From NCBI RefSeq assembly GCF_001570425.1, contig NZ_BCSX01000024.1, forward strand, positions 248,001 through 312,000: a stretch of 64,000 nt of DNA. Direction: 5' to 3'. Positions 8,946 to 16,530 of the stretch are shown piece after piece. Position 1 is the first letter of the stretch. Every line of letters starts with the position of its first letter. Under the pieces are notes generated by a model. It was not told the origin of the DNA, made no database searches, and was given only the letters and a program-made list of their open reading frames with translations. Origin of the DNA: Mycolicibacterium brisbanense (GTDB lineage: Bacteria > Actinomycetota > Actinomycetes > Mycobacteriales > Mycobacteriaceae). A program made the translations under genes and the position numbers.

Positions 8946-9863
8946 TTATGTTTTCTCGCAGGTGAATTGGCATACGTCGGTGTAGCCCTTGCGGAACAGG
9001 TCCGCGCAGCCCGTCAAGTACTTCAGATAGCGCTCGTAGACCTCGTCGGACGTGATCGCGATGGCCTCATCCTTGTGGGCTTCCAGGTTGGCGGCCCAGG
9101 TGTCCAGGGTGCGGACGTAATGCGGACGCAGGCGTTGTTTGCGGGTCACGTCGAATCCTGCTGTGGTGGCGTGGTCTTCGACCATCGCGATCAGCGGGAT
9201 CCGGCCGCCCGGATAGATCTCGGTGACGATGAACCTGAAGAACCGCATCAGCGACATGGTGGTCGGCAGCCCGAGTTCGGCGACCTCTTCCTTGCTGGTG
9301 GAGACGATGGTGTGGAGCAGCATGACACCGTCGTCGGGCAACAGGTCGTACGTCTTCTTGAAGTAGTCGTCATATTTCTCGAAGCCGAAGTGCTCGAACG
9401 CCCCGATCGACACGATCCGGTCGACCGGCTCGGTGAAGTCTTCCCACGGCTGTAGCCGAACCTCTTTGCTGCGCTTGCTGTCAGACTGTGCGAAACGCTG
9501 CTCGATATGTTCGAGCTGATTGTGTGAGAGCGTCAGGCCGATGACGTTGACGTCGTATTTCTCCACCGCGCGCATGATGGTCGAGCCCCAGCCGCACCCG
9601 ATGTCGAGCAAAGTCATCCCCGGTTGCAGGCCCAGTTTGCCAAGGGCCAGATCGACTTTCGCCATCTGTGCCTGCTCCAACGTCATGTCGTCACGTTCGA
9701 AGTAGGCGCAGCTGTAGGTCTGGGTGGGGTCTTGCCACAACCGGAAGAAGTCGTTGGACAAGTCGTAATGAGAGCGGACTTCGTCTGCCGTCGACCCGTG
9801 TCGTTCGCCGGGCCGCGCGCCGATGAAAGGTGTTCTGGTTTTATCGCATCGGGTAGCTGTCAC
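8946..9863 (-). CDS. cyclopropane mycolic acid synthase (CmaA2/MmaA-like)
   Basis: 305 residues of the same family as the downstream gene. Motifs: [13 protein letters not shown] near residue 28, [18 protein letters not shown] near 48, [13 protein letters not shown] near 84, the intact [12 protein letters not shown], and [11 protein letters not shown] at the end. It keeps the glutamate and histidine expected for carbonate-assisted methyl transfer, so it should be an active meromycolate methyltransferase or cyclopropane synthase. Substrate position (proximal or distal, cis or trans) cannot be read from sequence alone. The GTG at 9863 adds an N-terminal tail of about 25 residues relative to the conserved domain. 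Probably the first gene of a two-gene operon. Confidence 0.88.
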   Translation of the reverse strand: MTATRCDKTRTPFIGARPGERHGSTADEVRSHYDLSNDFFRLWQDPTQTYSCAYFERDDMTLEQAQMAKVDLALGKLGLQPGMTLLDIGCGWGSTIMRAVEKYDVNVIGLTLSHNQLEHIEQRFAQSDSKRSKEVRLQPWEDFTEPVDRIVSIGAFEHFGFEKYDDYFKKTYDLLPDDGVMLLHTIVSTSKEEVAELGLPTTMSLMRFFRFIVTEIYPGGRIPLIAMVEDHATTAGFDVTRKQRLRPHYVRTLDTWAANLEAHKDEAIAITSDEVYERYLKYLTGCADLFRKGYTDVCQFTCEKT

Positions 9864-10010
9864 TATCCGCCGCCCGTCTATTGGCAGGATTCGATAGCTG
9901 ACTGACGTACCGCTTCTTCATACGCCGCTTCGGAACATTACTCCGCTAATTGCTCGCTGGCCAGACTTCCTTGCGAGCTCATGAAAGATGCTGTGCGCAA
10001 ATCTGTTTGG

Positions 10011-10817
10011 TCAGGTGAGCCGTTCCATTGCGCGGCGCGCGTACTTGCGTGTCGGCGGCCAGCTGTCTTTCAGGTGGGGTTCGATCAGGTGACGCACGCC
10101 GGTGGCGTTCATCTTGATCAGCGTGGGAATCACGACGCTCGGCCATCGATCGAGGTAGGGGAGCACGACGTCGCGCGACTGCGTGGTCTTCACCTTGCCG
10201 AAGTATTCGGTGAGGAAGAACTTTGCGCTGTTGTCGTCATCGAGTTCACCGAACAGCTCGACGAGTTGCTCGAAGTCTCGGGGCAACGCGATGCGGGCCA
10301 GCACCTGCCCGGCGCCGTCCGAGAACGGGGACGGCAGTGGCGGTTGCTGCCGGCGTATCTGGGTGATCACGAGATCGATGGCGCGCCGATTGCCTCGGGC
10401 TGCCGGGTCGTTGAGCCGCCAGATCAACCCGCCGCGAATCAGTTCGCGGTGACGCGTTTCCGGGCCGGGAATGCGTTCCTCTAAGTGCTCCAGCCAGTCG
10501 AGAACGATGGGAATGGCCTTGGGGACGGTGCGCCCGGGAAACCGATTGATCGTGTAGCAACGGTATCCGGCGGCTGCGAGATCCTCCATCAACCGCCGGT
10601 CGAAGCCGTTCTCGCCGTCGCGTAACCAGACCGGGAGGTTGTCCATCCAGTCGTCATCGTCGGGGATGCCGAACTCGGGCTGCGGCTCGGGTCCCGGCTT
10701 CGGCTTCTCCTTGCGCGCCTTGCGGGCCGCCGCGGCCGCGTCTTTGTCGACAGGGCCGGTCGACTCGATGTCGGCGATGCCCCGGCGCAGCCGGGCCAGC
10801 ACCTCGTCGTCGCTCAC
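10011..10817 (-). CDS. conserved protein of unknown function, possibly helical-repeat
   Basis: 268 residues, not assigned to a named family. A charged, alanine/lysine/proline-rich segment (about residues 22-48) separates a short N-terminal helix from a soluble alpha-helical body. The C-terminal half (YLDRWPSVVIPTLIKM, then HLKDSWPPTRKYARRAMERL) looks like HEAT-type helical repeats. No membrane segments, signal peptide or catalytic motif are visible. The GTG start at 10817 has no close neighbour on its strand, so it is probably a single-gene unit. Confidence 0.7.
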   Translation of the reverse strand: MSDDEVLARLRRGIADIESTGPVDKDAAAAARKARKEKPKPGPEPQPEFGIPDDDDWMDNLPVWLRDGENGFDRRLMEDLAAAGYRCYTINRFPGRTVPKAIPIVLDWLEHLEERIPGPETRHRELIRGGLIWRLNDPAARGNRRAIDLVITQIRRQQPPLPSPFSDGAGQVLARIALPRDFEQLVELFGELDDDNSAKFFLTEYFGKVKTTQSRDVVLPYLDRWPSVVIPTLIKMNATGVRHLIEPHLKDSWPPTRKYARRAMERLT

Positions 10818-11157
10818 AGTGTGCTGCAGTTGGGGCGACTGTTGTTGGTGGGGCTCACGATGGCCTTGTTGTCGGCTTCACTGGCCATCAAGCTGCTCAC
10901 CCGCGGGCTCTGCGGTCACGGTTCCCCCTCAGATCTGTTGGCCGATCCTATGCCCGCAACATGGCCCGTCGGCGCGGCAATTCATGGGGCAGGTACGGAC
11001 CCCCCGCGAGCCCTTCCCCCAATCGGGGGACAGGCGATTCGGCCGGGGTATGGGCCGGTCGGTCGATGGTTGGTGAGTCGGGCCGGCGGCATTCTTATAT
11101 CAACACCGGAACACACCGGTTGGAATCCGAAAAGCCTTATCCGACAAAGGAGTCGAC
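10818..11157. other. 340-base gap with small inverted repeat; no convincing gene
   Basis: The gap holds the divergent starts of the flanking genes. A reading frame from 10821 with a hydrophobic beginning runs through it and into the next gene in another frame, but its second half is arginine/proline/histidine-rich shadow sequence, so it is not called. ACCGG (11105-11109) and CCGGT (11116-11120) form a small dyad about 40 bases upstream of the secreted His-rich gene and may be an operator for it. Confidence 0.4.
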
Positions 11158-11370
11158 ATGACCATCACCCGCCGCATCGCCGCCGGTTTCGCCCTCGCCG
11201 CCGCCCCCGCGGTCATCTTCCTGGGTGCCGCCTCGGCCCACGCCGACACTTCGGTCGCCAACCACGGCCCGTCGGTCAGCCATCATGACGCCACCGCGCA
11301 TCAGGACAACACCCCCAAGCCGGGCACCTCGGAGCATCACCACCACCAGCGCAACCACCACGCCAAATAG
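11158..11370 (+). CDS. small secreted histidine-rich protein
   Basis: 70 residues. An N-terminal signal peptide (TRR then AAGFALAAAPAVIFLGAA) ends at an ASAHA-D signal-peptidase I site near residue 29. The mature part of about 40 residues is very rich in histidine and ends EHHHHQRNHHAK, which suggests metal binding, possibly zinc, copper or nickel. AAAGGAG lies six bases before the ATG. No homologous family with a known function is recognised. The metal role is inferred from composition. Confidence 0.75.
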   Translation: MTITRRIAAGFALAAAPAVIFLGAASAHADTSVANHGPSVSHHDATAHQDNTPKPGTSEHHHHQRNHHAK

Positions 11371-11528
11371 CCAGCACGGTTCGCGCAGAGTCGCGAGACG
11401 TCCGAAACGCAGATATTGACGCAGGTGAAGGCGGTCTAAGCCTGGCACAAAAAGCCGAAGTGGACGGTTGCGTCCGCTTGCCGGTGGGTATGGAAACGAT
11501 GTCGGGTTCAGTGATGGATTGAGGTTCG

Positions 11529-12164
11529 GTGATCGGCATGGGAACTCGGCAGGATGCGTTGGCACACATTCTGGTCGAGGCGGGCTACAAGCCGGCGGCG
11601 ACGCGATCCATGCGCCCGCACCTGAAAAGCCTGCGACCGCAGGATCAGCAGGAGATCTTGGGGTTGTACCGCGCGCTCGGTGGCATTCTCGACGAGCCGC
11701 GGCTGAGGCCCGGCCCCTGGGACTGCGTGCTCGAAGGTGGTCTGATCGTCGAGCTCGACGAAAGCCAGCACTTCAACAGGTACCGCAGGAAGACGCTCGA
11801 ACAGGCGTGGGCGCAACGGCTTCCCTGGTGTGAGACCTACATGCGGTACTGCGTGCAGTACGAGAGCACATGCTCGGCAGAGCGGGGCTGGGGCAGTTAC
11901 TGGACGAGCATCGCGACGGAGCGGTTGTTCGGGCCTGCAGGGCCCGCTCGGATGCTCGACGGCGCGGGCTCGCCACGCTGGAAGCAGCGGGCGCTCTATG
12001 ACGCGATGCGCGACATCGCCGCGGTAGGTTCCGGGATCCGGCTCGCGCGGCTGGCTGTCTACGACGTGATCGGCGGCGCGTCGCTCAGCGAGTTGCTCGA
12101 CGGCAAGCCTGTCGACCGGGATGCGTTGCGCGCGTTCGTCGATCAGCGGACCGCACAGGTTTAG
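11529..12164 (+). CDS. conserved hypothetical protein with VELDESQHFNRYR motif
   Basis: 211 residues, soluble, arginine- and tryptophan-rich. The most conserved-looking segment is LIVELDESQHFNRYR near residue 75, whose E-x-D-x-x-Q-H pattern recalls restriction-endonuclease-like folds, but no full nuclease motif can be confirmed. The middle (PWCETYMRYCVQYES) is aromatic- and cysteine-rich. TTGAGG lies four bases before GTG 11529; ATG 11538 is an alternative start. Related proteins appear to be common in mycobacteria without a known role. Confidence 0.7.
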   Translation: MIGMGTRQDALAHILVEAGYKPAATRSMRPHLKSLRPQDQQEILGLYRALGGILDEPRLRPGPWDCVLEGGLIVELDESQHFNRYRRKTLEQAWAQRLPWCETYMRYCVQYESTCSAERGWGSYWTSIATERLFGPAGPARMLDGAGSPRWKQRALYDAMRDIAAVGSGIRLARLAVYDVIGGASLSELLDGKPVDRDALRAFVDQRTAQV

Positions 12165-12200
12165 AGCCGCAGATCAAATCCGCCGCGCCTGGCAACCAGG

Positions 12201-12719
12201 TCACCGGCCGCAGCGCGCACGCAGCATGTCATGTTGGGCAGTGTTCTCAGGGCACGCGTCGCTGGCTTTCCTTGTGCCCGAACGTAACTCCGCGATGCAA
12301 GCGATGACGTCGGCGTAGCTCAACCCGAATTCCGCGAGCAGGCACCCGACGACCGTCCCGGTGCGGCCCTTCCCGCCCAGGCAGTGCACGTACACCGTCC
12401 GGCCCGAGTCCAATTCAGCGTGGATGCGGGCCAGGATCGCGTCGTAGCCTGCGTGGTCGAGGACGCCGAAGTCGGGGATCGGGTGCGCGAAGTACCGCAC
12501 CGTGCGTCCGGCCGCCGCGTCCAGGCGCTCCCGGTACGGCGTCAGGTGGTCTTCGTCGGTGGTGAGGTCGATGACGGTGTCGATGCCGGCCTCGACCAGG
12601 ACACGCACCTTGGCGTCGGCCTCCTCGGCCGTGGCCGAGCCGGGGTATTCCCCGGCCAGGAGCCGGTGCGGCTCAACCCACCAGGCATGGAGGACGTCGT
12701 CGTGCGGCCACTGTCGCAT
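12201..12719 (-). CDS. dual-specificity/tyrosine protein phosphatase-like protein
   Basis: 172 residues. The signature C-X5-R loop is present as VHCLGGKGRTGTV near residue 110, preceded by the general-acid-region segment HPIPDFGV near 80. This fits the DSP/PTP superfamily that removes phosphate from tyrosine or serine/threonine, or from small phospho-substrates. It is divergent from arr; AGACTA at 12727-12732 (TAGTCT on its strand) seven bases before ATG suggests a leaderless transcript. Substrate unknown. Confidence 0.85.
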   Translation of the reverse strand: MRQWPHDDVLHAWWVEPHRLLAGEYPGSATAEEADAKVRVLVEAGIDTVIDLTTDEDHLTPYRERLDAAAGRTVRYFAHPIPDFGVLDHAGYDAILARIHAELDSGRTVYVHCLGGKGRTGTVVGCLLAEFGLSYADVIACIAELRSGTRKASDACPENTAQHDMLRARCGR

Positions 12720-12726
12720 GGGCCTG

Positions 12727-12732
12727 AGACTA
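12727..12732 (-). promoter_or_regulatory. -10 element, leaderless phosphatase mRNA
   Basis: TAGTCT on the minus strand, seven bases before the phosphatase ATG, with no ribosome-binding site between. This is the usual geometry of a leaderless mycobacterial promoter (TANNNT). Confidence 0.5.
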
Positions 12733-12771
12733 GCGAGCTGCTGTTCCCACTCTCACTATATGGCCGGGGGT

Positions 12772-12791
12772 GGGGCTTGCGGCAAGGCCCC
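12772..12791. promoter_or_regulatory. rifamycin-associated element (RAE) upstream of arr
   Basis: GGGGCTTGCGGCAAGGCCCC is a near-perfect 20-bp dyad lying 52 bases before the arr start. It matches, as I recall it, the RAE found in actinomycetes upstream of rifamycin-resistance genes (arr, helR, rgt, rox, rph) and needed for rifamycin induction. A TATA-containing stretch (12757-12761) just upstream could be the -10 of the arr promoter. Confidence 0.85.
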
Positions 12792-12843
12792 TGGCGTGCT
12801 GCACAATCGTCCGGCCGTTGACCAACTGCTGATGGGGGATGTT

Positions 12844-13272
12844 GTGACGAGCACGCCAAAACCATTTGAAGTACATCCGTCAGGTGCCTACCTGCACGGC
12901 ACCAAAGCCGATCTCGCGGTGGGGGATCGGCTGGTGCCCGGCCGTGAGTCGAATTACGAAGCGGGCCGGATCATGAATCACGTCTATGTCACTCAAACGC
13001 TGGATGCCGCGGTGTGGGGTGCCGAGCTCGCGGTGGGTGACGGCCCGGGCCGCATCTACATCGTGGAACCCGAAGGCCCGCTGGAGGATGACCCGAATGT
13101 GACGGACAAGAAGCTGCCCGGCAATCCGACCCGCTCCTACCGGACTCGTGAGCCCGTGAAAATCGTTGGGGAGGTCACCGACTGGGTGGGGCATTCACCC
13201 GAGCAGTTGCACGCGATGCGTGAGGGGCTGGCTGATCTCCGGCGGCGGGGGCTGGACGTCATCTACGACTGA
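12844..13272 (+). CDS. arr: rifampicin ADP-ribosyltransferase Arr
   Basis: 142 residues, the standard Arr length. It transfers ADP-ribose from NAD to the C23 hydroxyl of rifamycins, inactivating them. Nearly every family feature is visible: YLHGTKADL near residue 16, GRESNYEAGRIMNHVY near 35, DAAVWGAELA near 60, EDDPNVTDKKLPGNPTRSYR near 83 and the closing TDWVGH. GTG 12844 is chosen over the in-frame ATG 12832 because a GGGGGA stretch sits five bases before it and the resulting N-terminus matches M. smegmatis Arr. Probably induced by rifamycins through the RAE upstream. Confidence 0.96.
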   Translation: MTSTPKPFEVHPSGAYLHGTKADLAVGDRLVPGRESNYEAGRIMNHVYVTQTLDAAVWGAELAVGDGPGRIYIVEPEGPLEDDPNVTDKKLPGNPTRSYRTREPVKIVGEVTDWVGHSPEQLHAMREGLADLRRRGLDVIYD

Positions 13273-13280
13273 CCCTCGAC

Positions 13281-13766
13281 TTATTCGGCGGGCGTCAGCT
13301 TTATGGCCGCGAGGTGCAGCCGGTCCACCGCCTCGCTGAACTCCTCCAGCGTCGGGACGCGCTGGTCGCGGAACGCCATGCCCATCATCCGTTGGGCGCG
13401 TTTGGCACCGTATGACTCGGCGCAGCGGTGAAACAGGTCGGCGACCGTCGCGCGATCCTCGATGAGCTCACCGCGCATGGTCGTGGTCTTGCCGTCATGG
13501 AGGACTTCAGCGGGTGCGCCGTCACGGAAGTTGTTCTTCCACGCCGCTTCGGTGAGGGCGTAGAGGGTGTTGTCGATGCGGTGGGCGCTCAGCGGAATCT
13601 CATACTGCCGCCCGGTCTTTCGGCCGCGCACGGTCACAACCATGAGTTGGTTGCGCGCCGGGCCGGCCAGCGGCGTGCGCAACAGTAACCGCATGGCCGG
13701 ATTCACGATGCGGAGCATCATGGCCGAAGGGTGAGCCACGGTGACCGCGGGTGACTGCTCTGTCAT
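13281..13766 (-). CDS. deazaflavin (F420)-dependent nitroreductase-family protein (DDN/FDOR-like)
   Basis: 161 residues. The split-barrel FDOR fold is suggested by RNQLMVVTVRGRKTGRQYEIPLS near residues 38-60, with the RGRKTG segment common to F420-binding DDN-like reductases, followed by YALTEAAWKNNFRDG and VLHDGKTTTMRGE. Such enzymes use reduced F420 to reduce quinones or other acceptors; the substrate is unknown. Its stop faces that of arr at nine bases. ACGCTA at 13773-13778 (TAGCGT on its strand) six bases before ATG indicates a leaderless start. Confidence 0.8.
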   Translation of the reverse strand: MTEQSPAVTVAHPSAMMLRIVNPAMRLLLRTPLAGPARNQLMVVTVRGRKTGRQYEIPLSAHRIDNTLYALTEAAWKNNFRDGAPAEVLHDGKTTTMRGELIEDRATVADLFHRCAESYGAKRAQRMMGMAFRDQRVPTLEEFSEAVDRLHLAAIKLTPAE

Positions 13767-13772
13767 GACTTC

Positions 13773-13778
13773 ACGCTA
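13773..13778 (-). promoter_or_regulatory. -10 element, leaderless FDOR mRNA
   Basis: TAGCGT on the minus strand, six bases before the ATG at 13766, with no ribosome-binding site; a TANNNT leaderless promoter. Confidence 0.5.
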
Positions 13779-13855
13779 GGCCGATAATTCCGCCTTGCCC
13801 AGGTGGTGTGTGGTCTCCAATTGCTGGTGACCGCGGCGCGCGAGACCATGGCGGT

Positions 13856-14602
13856 ATGGCCGGCTTCGTGACGGTCCGGGCCTACGCCGAACTCAACGAC
13901 TTCCTCGGACCGGAGTCGCGGGGCATCACCGTGCGCCGGCCGTTCCGGAGCCATCAGACGGTCAAGGATGTGCTGGAGGCGATGGGCATACCGCACACCG
14001 AAGTCGACCTGATCCTGGTGAACGGGCATCCGGCGGGATTCGAGCATCGACCGGCCGTGGGCGACCGCATCGCGGCGTATCCGATGTTCGAGGCGCTCGA
14101 CATCGGCGCGACGGCGCGGCTGCGGCCGGTGCCGCTGCGGGATCCGCGGTTCGTGATCGATGTCAACCTCGGCCGGCTGGCGCGGCTGCTTCGGCTGCTC
14201 GGTTTCGACGTGTGGTGGTCGAATGACGCTGACGATGAGACGCTCGCCGAGATCAGCCTGACGCAACACCGCATTCTGCTGACCCGTGATCGTGGCTTGC
14301 TCAAGCGTCGCGCCGTCACCCACGGCCTGTTCGTCCACTCCCAGCAGGCGGAAGAGCAGACCCTCTCCGTGCTCCGACGGCTGAACCTGCAGCAGCGGGT
14401 CGCGCCGTTCACCCGGTGCGTGCGGTGCAACGGCAGCCTGGTCGCCGTGTCGAAGGACGAGGTGCTGGACCACCTCGAGCCGCTGACCCGCCGCTACTAC
14501 GACGAATTCATCCGCTGCACCGAATGTGGACGGATCTACTGGCGCGGTTCACATTTCGCCAAGCTGAGCGGTGTCGTCGACCGGCTCTTGGACCAACTCT
14601 GA
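13856..14602 (+). CDS. Mut7-C RNase-like protein with N-terminal ubiquitin-like domain
   Basis: 248 residues. Residues 1-82 form a MoaD/ubiquitin-like beta-grasp module (VRAYAELNDFLGP, VDLILVNGHPAGF). Residues about 97-240 are a Mut7-C PIN-type RNase domain: FVIDVNLGRLARLLRLLGFD, then NDADDETLAEI, LLTRDRGLL, and a zinc ribbon made of CVRCNG and CTECGRIYW. The acidic residues of the PIN active site are present. Related proteins probably act on RNA, but no substrate is known for this bacterial architecture. ATG 13856 begins the beta-grasp domain; an upstream ATG at 13808 would add unconserved sequence. Confidence 0.88.
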   Translation: MAGFVTVRAYAELNDFLGPESRGITVRRPFRSHQTVKDVLEAMGIPHTEVDLILVNGHPAGFEHRPAVGDRIAAYPMFEALDIGATARLRPVPLRDPRFVIDVNLGRLARLLRLLGFDVWWSNDADDETLAEISLTQHRILLTRDRGLLKRRAVTHGLFVHSQQAEEQTLSVLRRLNLQQRVAPFTRCVRCNGSLVAVSKDEVLDHLEPLTRRYYDEFIRCTECGRIYWRGSHFAKLSGVVDRLLDQL

Positions 14603-14658
14603 TGCGTGTGGTCCAGCCGAACCGCGTGTGCACCTTCGGCACCCCTGCGGTTGCGCTG

Positions 14659-14689
14659 AGGGTCGTTGTCCGTGCCATTTCACGACCCT
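14659..14689. terminator. inverted repeat between convergent genes
   Basis: AGGGTCGT (14659-14666) pairs with ACGACCCT (14682-14689) across a 15-base loop, between the stops of the Mut7-C gene and the kinase gene. It could act as a shared transcription stop; there is no T-run, so the call is weak. Confidence 0.35.
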
Positions 14690-14716
14690 GCGCGCAATCT
14701 CAACGAGCGGTACTGG

Positions 14717-16282
14717 TCAGTTGAACGCCGTGCTGCCCGGCACGGCGTGCGTCTTGCTAATGAGCTTCGCGTAGCAGTGGTCCCGGTCGAAGCCTTGTTC
14801 ACTGCACCAGGCCAATGCCCCGTCCGCGCTGGGGAACGTGAACGGTGCGATGGTCACCCAGAAGTTGGAGGAGTCGAAGGTCGACCAGTCACCCGACCAC
14901 AGCAGTTTGGCGCCATACCATTGGCGCAGCCGCAGATGCTCCTCCAATGTCAGGGCGTTGTTCCACACCACACCCTCATCGACGACGCCCGGGCGCTTGG
15001 AACTCAATTGCGGCACCCACCGGTCGGCGCCTTGCGTGCTCACGACGGTGTAGTCGCTTTCGGCGATTTGGCGCAGCTGGCTAGCGCTCGAGACCTCGGG
15101 ATCGCGGACCGCCGTTGGGGTGTACGTCGGCGTCGGCGGTTTCGCGGTCGGCGCCGTCTTGTAGACGGTCGGTCCGGCGACCGTCACGGTTGGGGGCGGG
15201 GCAACTGTTGTCGCCCCCACTGGTGTCGAGCTGACCGACGGCGTCGAGTTCTTCGACACGAGCAGACCGATGACGAGCCCCACGGCGCCCAGTAGGAGTG
15301 CTGACACCAGGCCGATAACCGCCAACGGAACCAGTGATTGTTGCCGCGGCCCGGGTGCGGGTGGCGTGACCGGCGGTGTTGCGGTGAGCAAAGGCGGTGA
15401 CGTGTTGGGCGCCAGCATGGTGTCGGCGCTCGCCGCAATCGCCTCTTCGGGACTGGTCTGCAGGGCGCGTCGCGCGGCACGGGCCAGAGCGCCGGCGCTG
15501 CCGTAGCGCTCGTCGGGTTCCTTGGCCATGCCGCGTGCGATGACCGCGTCCAGGGACGTCGGGATGCCTGCGTGGACCACACTCGCCCGTGGTGGCGGGG
15601 CGGCGAGGTGGGCAGTGATCAGCTGCTCGTAGCTGTTGGCCGGAAATGGCGAGTCTCCGGTTAGCGCCTCGTACAGCACGCAGGCCAGTGAGTAGATGTC
15701 GGAGGCCGGCGTGCATGGCGTCTCACCGAACCGCTCCGGGGCCATGTAGCCGAACGAGCCGATCTGCATGCCCGCCTGTGTGAGGCTCGAATCCCCTTGT
15801 GCCTGAGCGATGCCGAAGTCCAGCAGGTAGGCGAAGTCCGCGTCGGTGACGATGATGTTCTGCGGCTTGATGTCGCGATGGATCAGCCCTTGAGCGTGGG
15901 CGGCGTCCAGCGCAGCGGCGACCTGCTCGATGATGCCTACTGCGCGGTGTGGGTCGAGAGGGTATGCGGTCACGAGCTCCTGCAACGTCTGGCCGCGAAC
16001 CAGACGCATGTCGATGTAGAGGTTCCCGTCGATTTCTCCCCAGTCGTGGATCGGCACAATGTGCGGCTCCTGCAGGTCCGCCGCCGCGTGCGACTCCCGG
16101 AGGAACCGGGCTCGGAACCGTTCGTCCTGGGCGTACTCCTCGCGGAGGATCTTCAGGGCAACGGTTCGGTCCTTCTCGGAGTCGTGCGCCTCATACACCT
16201 CACCCATGCCACCGCGGCCGAGTAGGCCGGTCAGCTTGTATTTGCCGAACGTGCTACCCACGCGCGAGTTCTTCTGAACCAT
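14717..16282 (-). CDS. transmembrane Ser/Thr protein kinase (Pkn family)
   Basis: 521 residues. The cytosolic kinase domain (about 10-275) carries GLLGRGGMGEVYEA (P-loop), VALKIL (Lys), HRDIKPQN near 133, DFG near 155 and APERF. A proline-rich juxtamembrane linker (280-315) leads to one transmembrane helix near 317-342, then a proline/threonine-rich stalk and an extracytoplasmic domain with paired cysteines (CSEQGFDRDHC) typical of mycobacterial PknF/PknJ-like sensor kinases. ATG 16282 has GAGGAGG seven bases upstream; the longer frame to 16351 lacks a site. It is not closely linked to a substrate gene. It likely senses an envelope signal. Confidence 0.92.
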   Translation of the reverse strand: MVQKNSRVGSTFGKYKLTGLLGRGGMGEVYEAHDSEKDRTVALKILREEYAQDERFRARFLRESHAAADLQEPHIVPIHDWGEIDGNLYIDMRLVRGQTLQELVTAYPLDPHRAVGIIEQVAAALDAAHAQGLIHRDIKPQNIIVTDADFAYLLDFGIAQAQGDSSLTQAGMQIGSFGYMAPERFGETPCTPASDIYSLACVLYEALTGDSPFPANSYEQLITAHLAAPPPRASVVHAGIPTSLDAVIARGMAKEPDERYGSAGALARAARRALQTSPEEAIAASADTMLAPNTSPPLLTATPPVTPPAPGPRQQSLVPLAVIGLVSALLLGAVGLVIGLLVSKNSTPSVSSTPVGATTVAPPPTVTVAGPTVYKTAPTAKPPTPTYTPTAVRDPEVSSASQLRQIAESDYTVVSTQGADRWVPQLSSKRPGVVDEGVVWNNALTLEEHLRLRQWYGAKLLWSGDWSTFDSSNFWVTIAPFTFPSADGALAWCSEQGFDRDHCYAKLISKTHAVPGSTAFN

Positions 16283-16518
16283 CCTGTGCCTCCTCGACTG
16301 GCGAACAGGCGAACGTAGCGCGGGGTACTGACATCCTTGGCTTAGCGTCATTCCCCCGGCAGCCGATCTCTCTCAGGCTAAGCGCAATCGTTGCTGGGCG
16401 GGGTGGGATTTGGGGCAAATCTCTGGTCTTCGCTTCTGGCGATCGATGCCAGGGTTGACGGCGGCAAGAGTTGTCGTGTGTGGACGCGCGCCGACGGACG
16501 AACGTCAGTGCACTGCGT

Positions 16519-16524
16519 TAGTCT
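16519..16524 (+). promoter_or_regulatory. -10 element, leaderless helicase mRNA
   Basis: TAGTCT six bases before GTG 16531, with no ribosome-binding site. The host-type leaderless promoter suggests the accessory gene is expressed from its own start. Confidence 0.5.
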
Positions 16525-16530
16525 CCCGGC

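Noticed and set aside
10821..11288. A 155-codon plus-strand frame with a hydrophobic N-terminus
   Set aside because: It runs in a different frame across the start of the secreted His-rich gene and ends in Arg/His/Pro shadow sequence; no ribosome-binding site for 10821.
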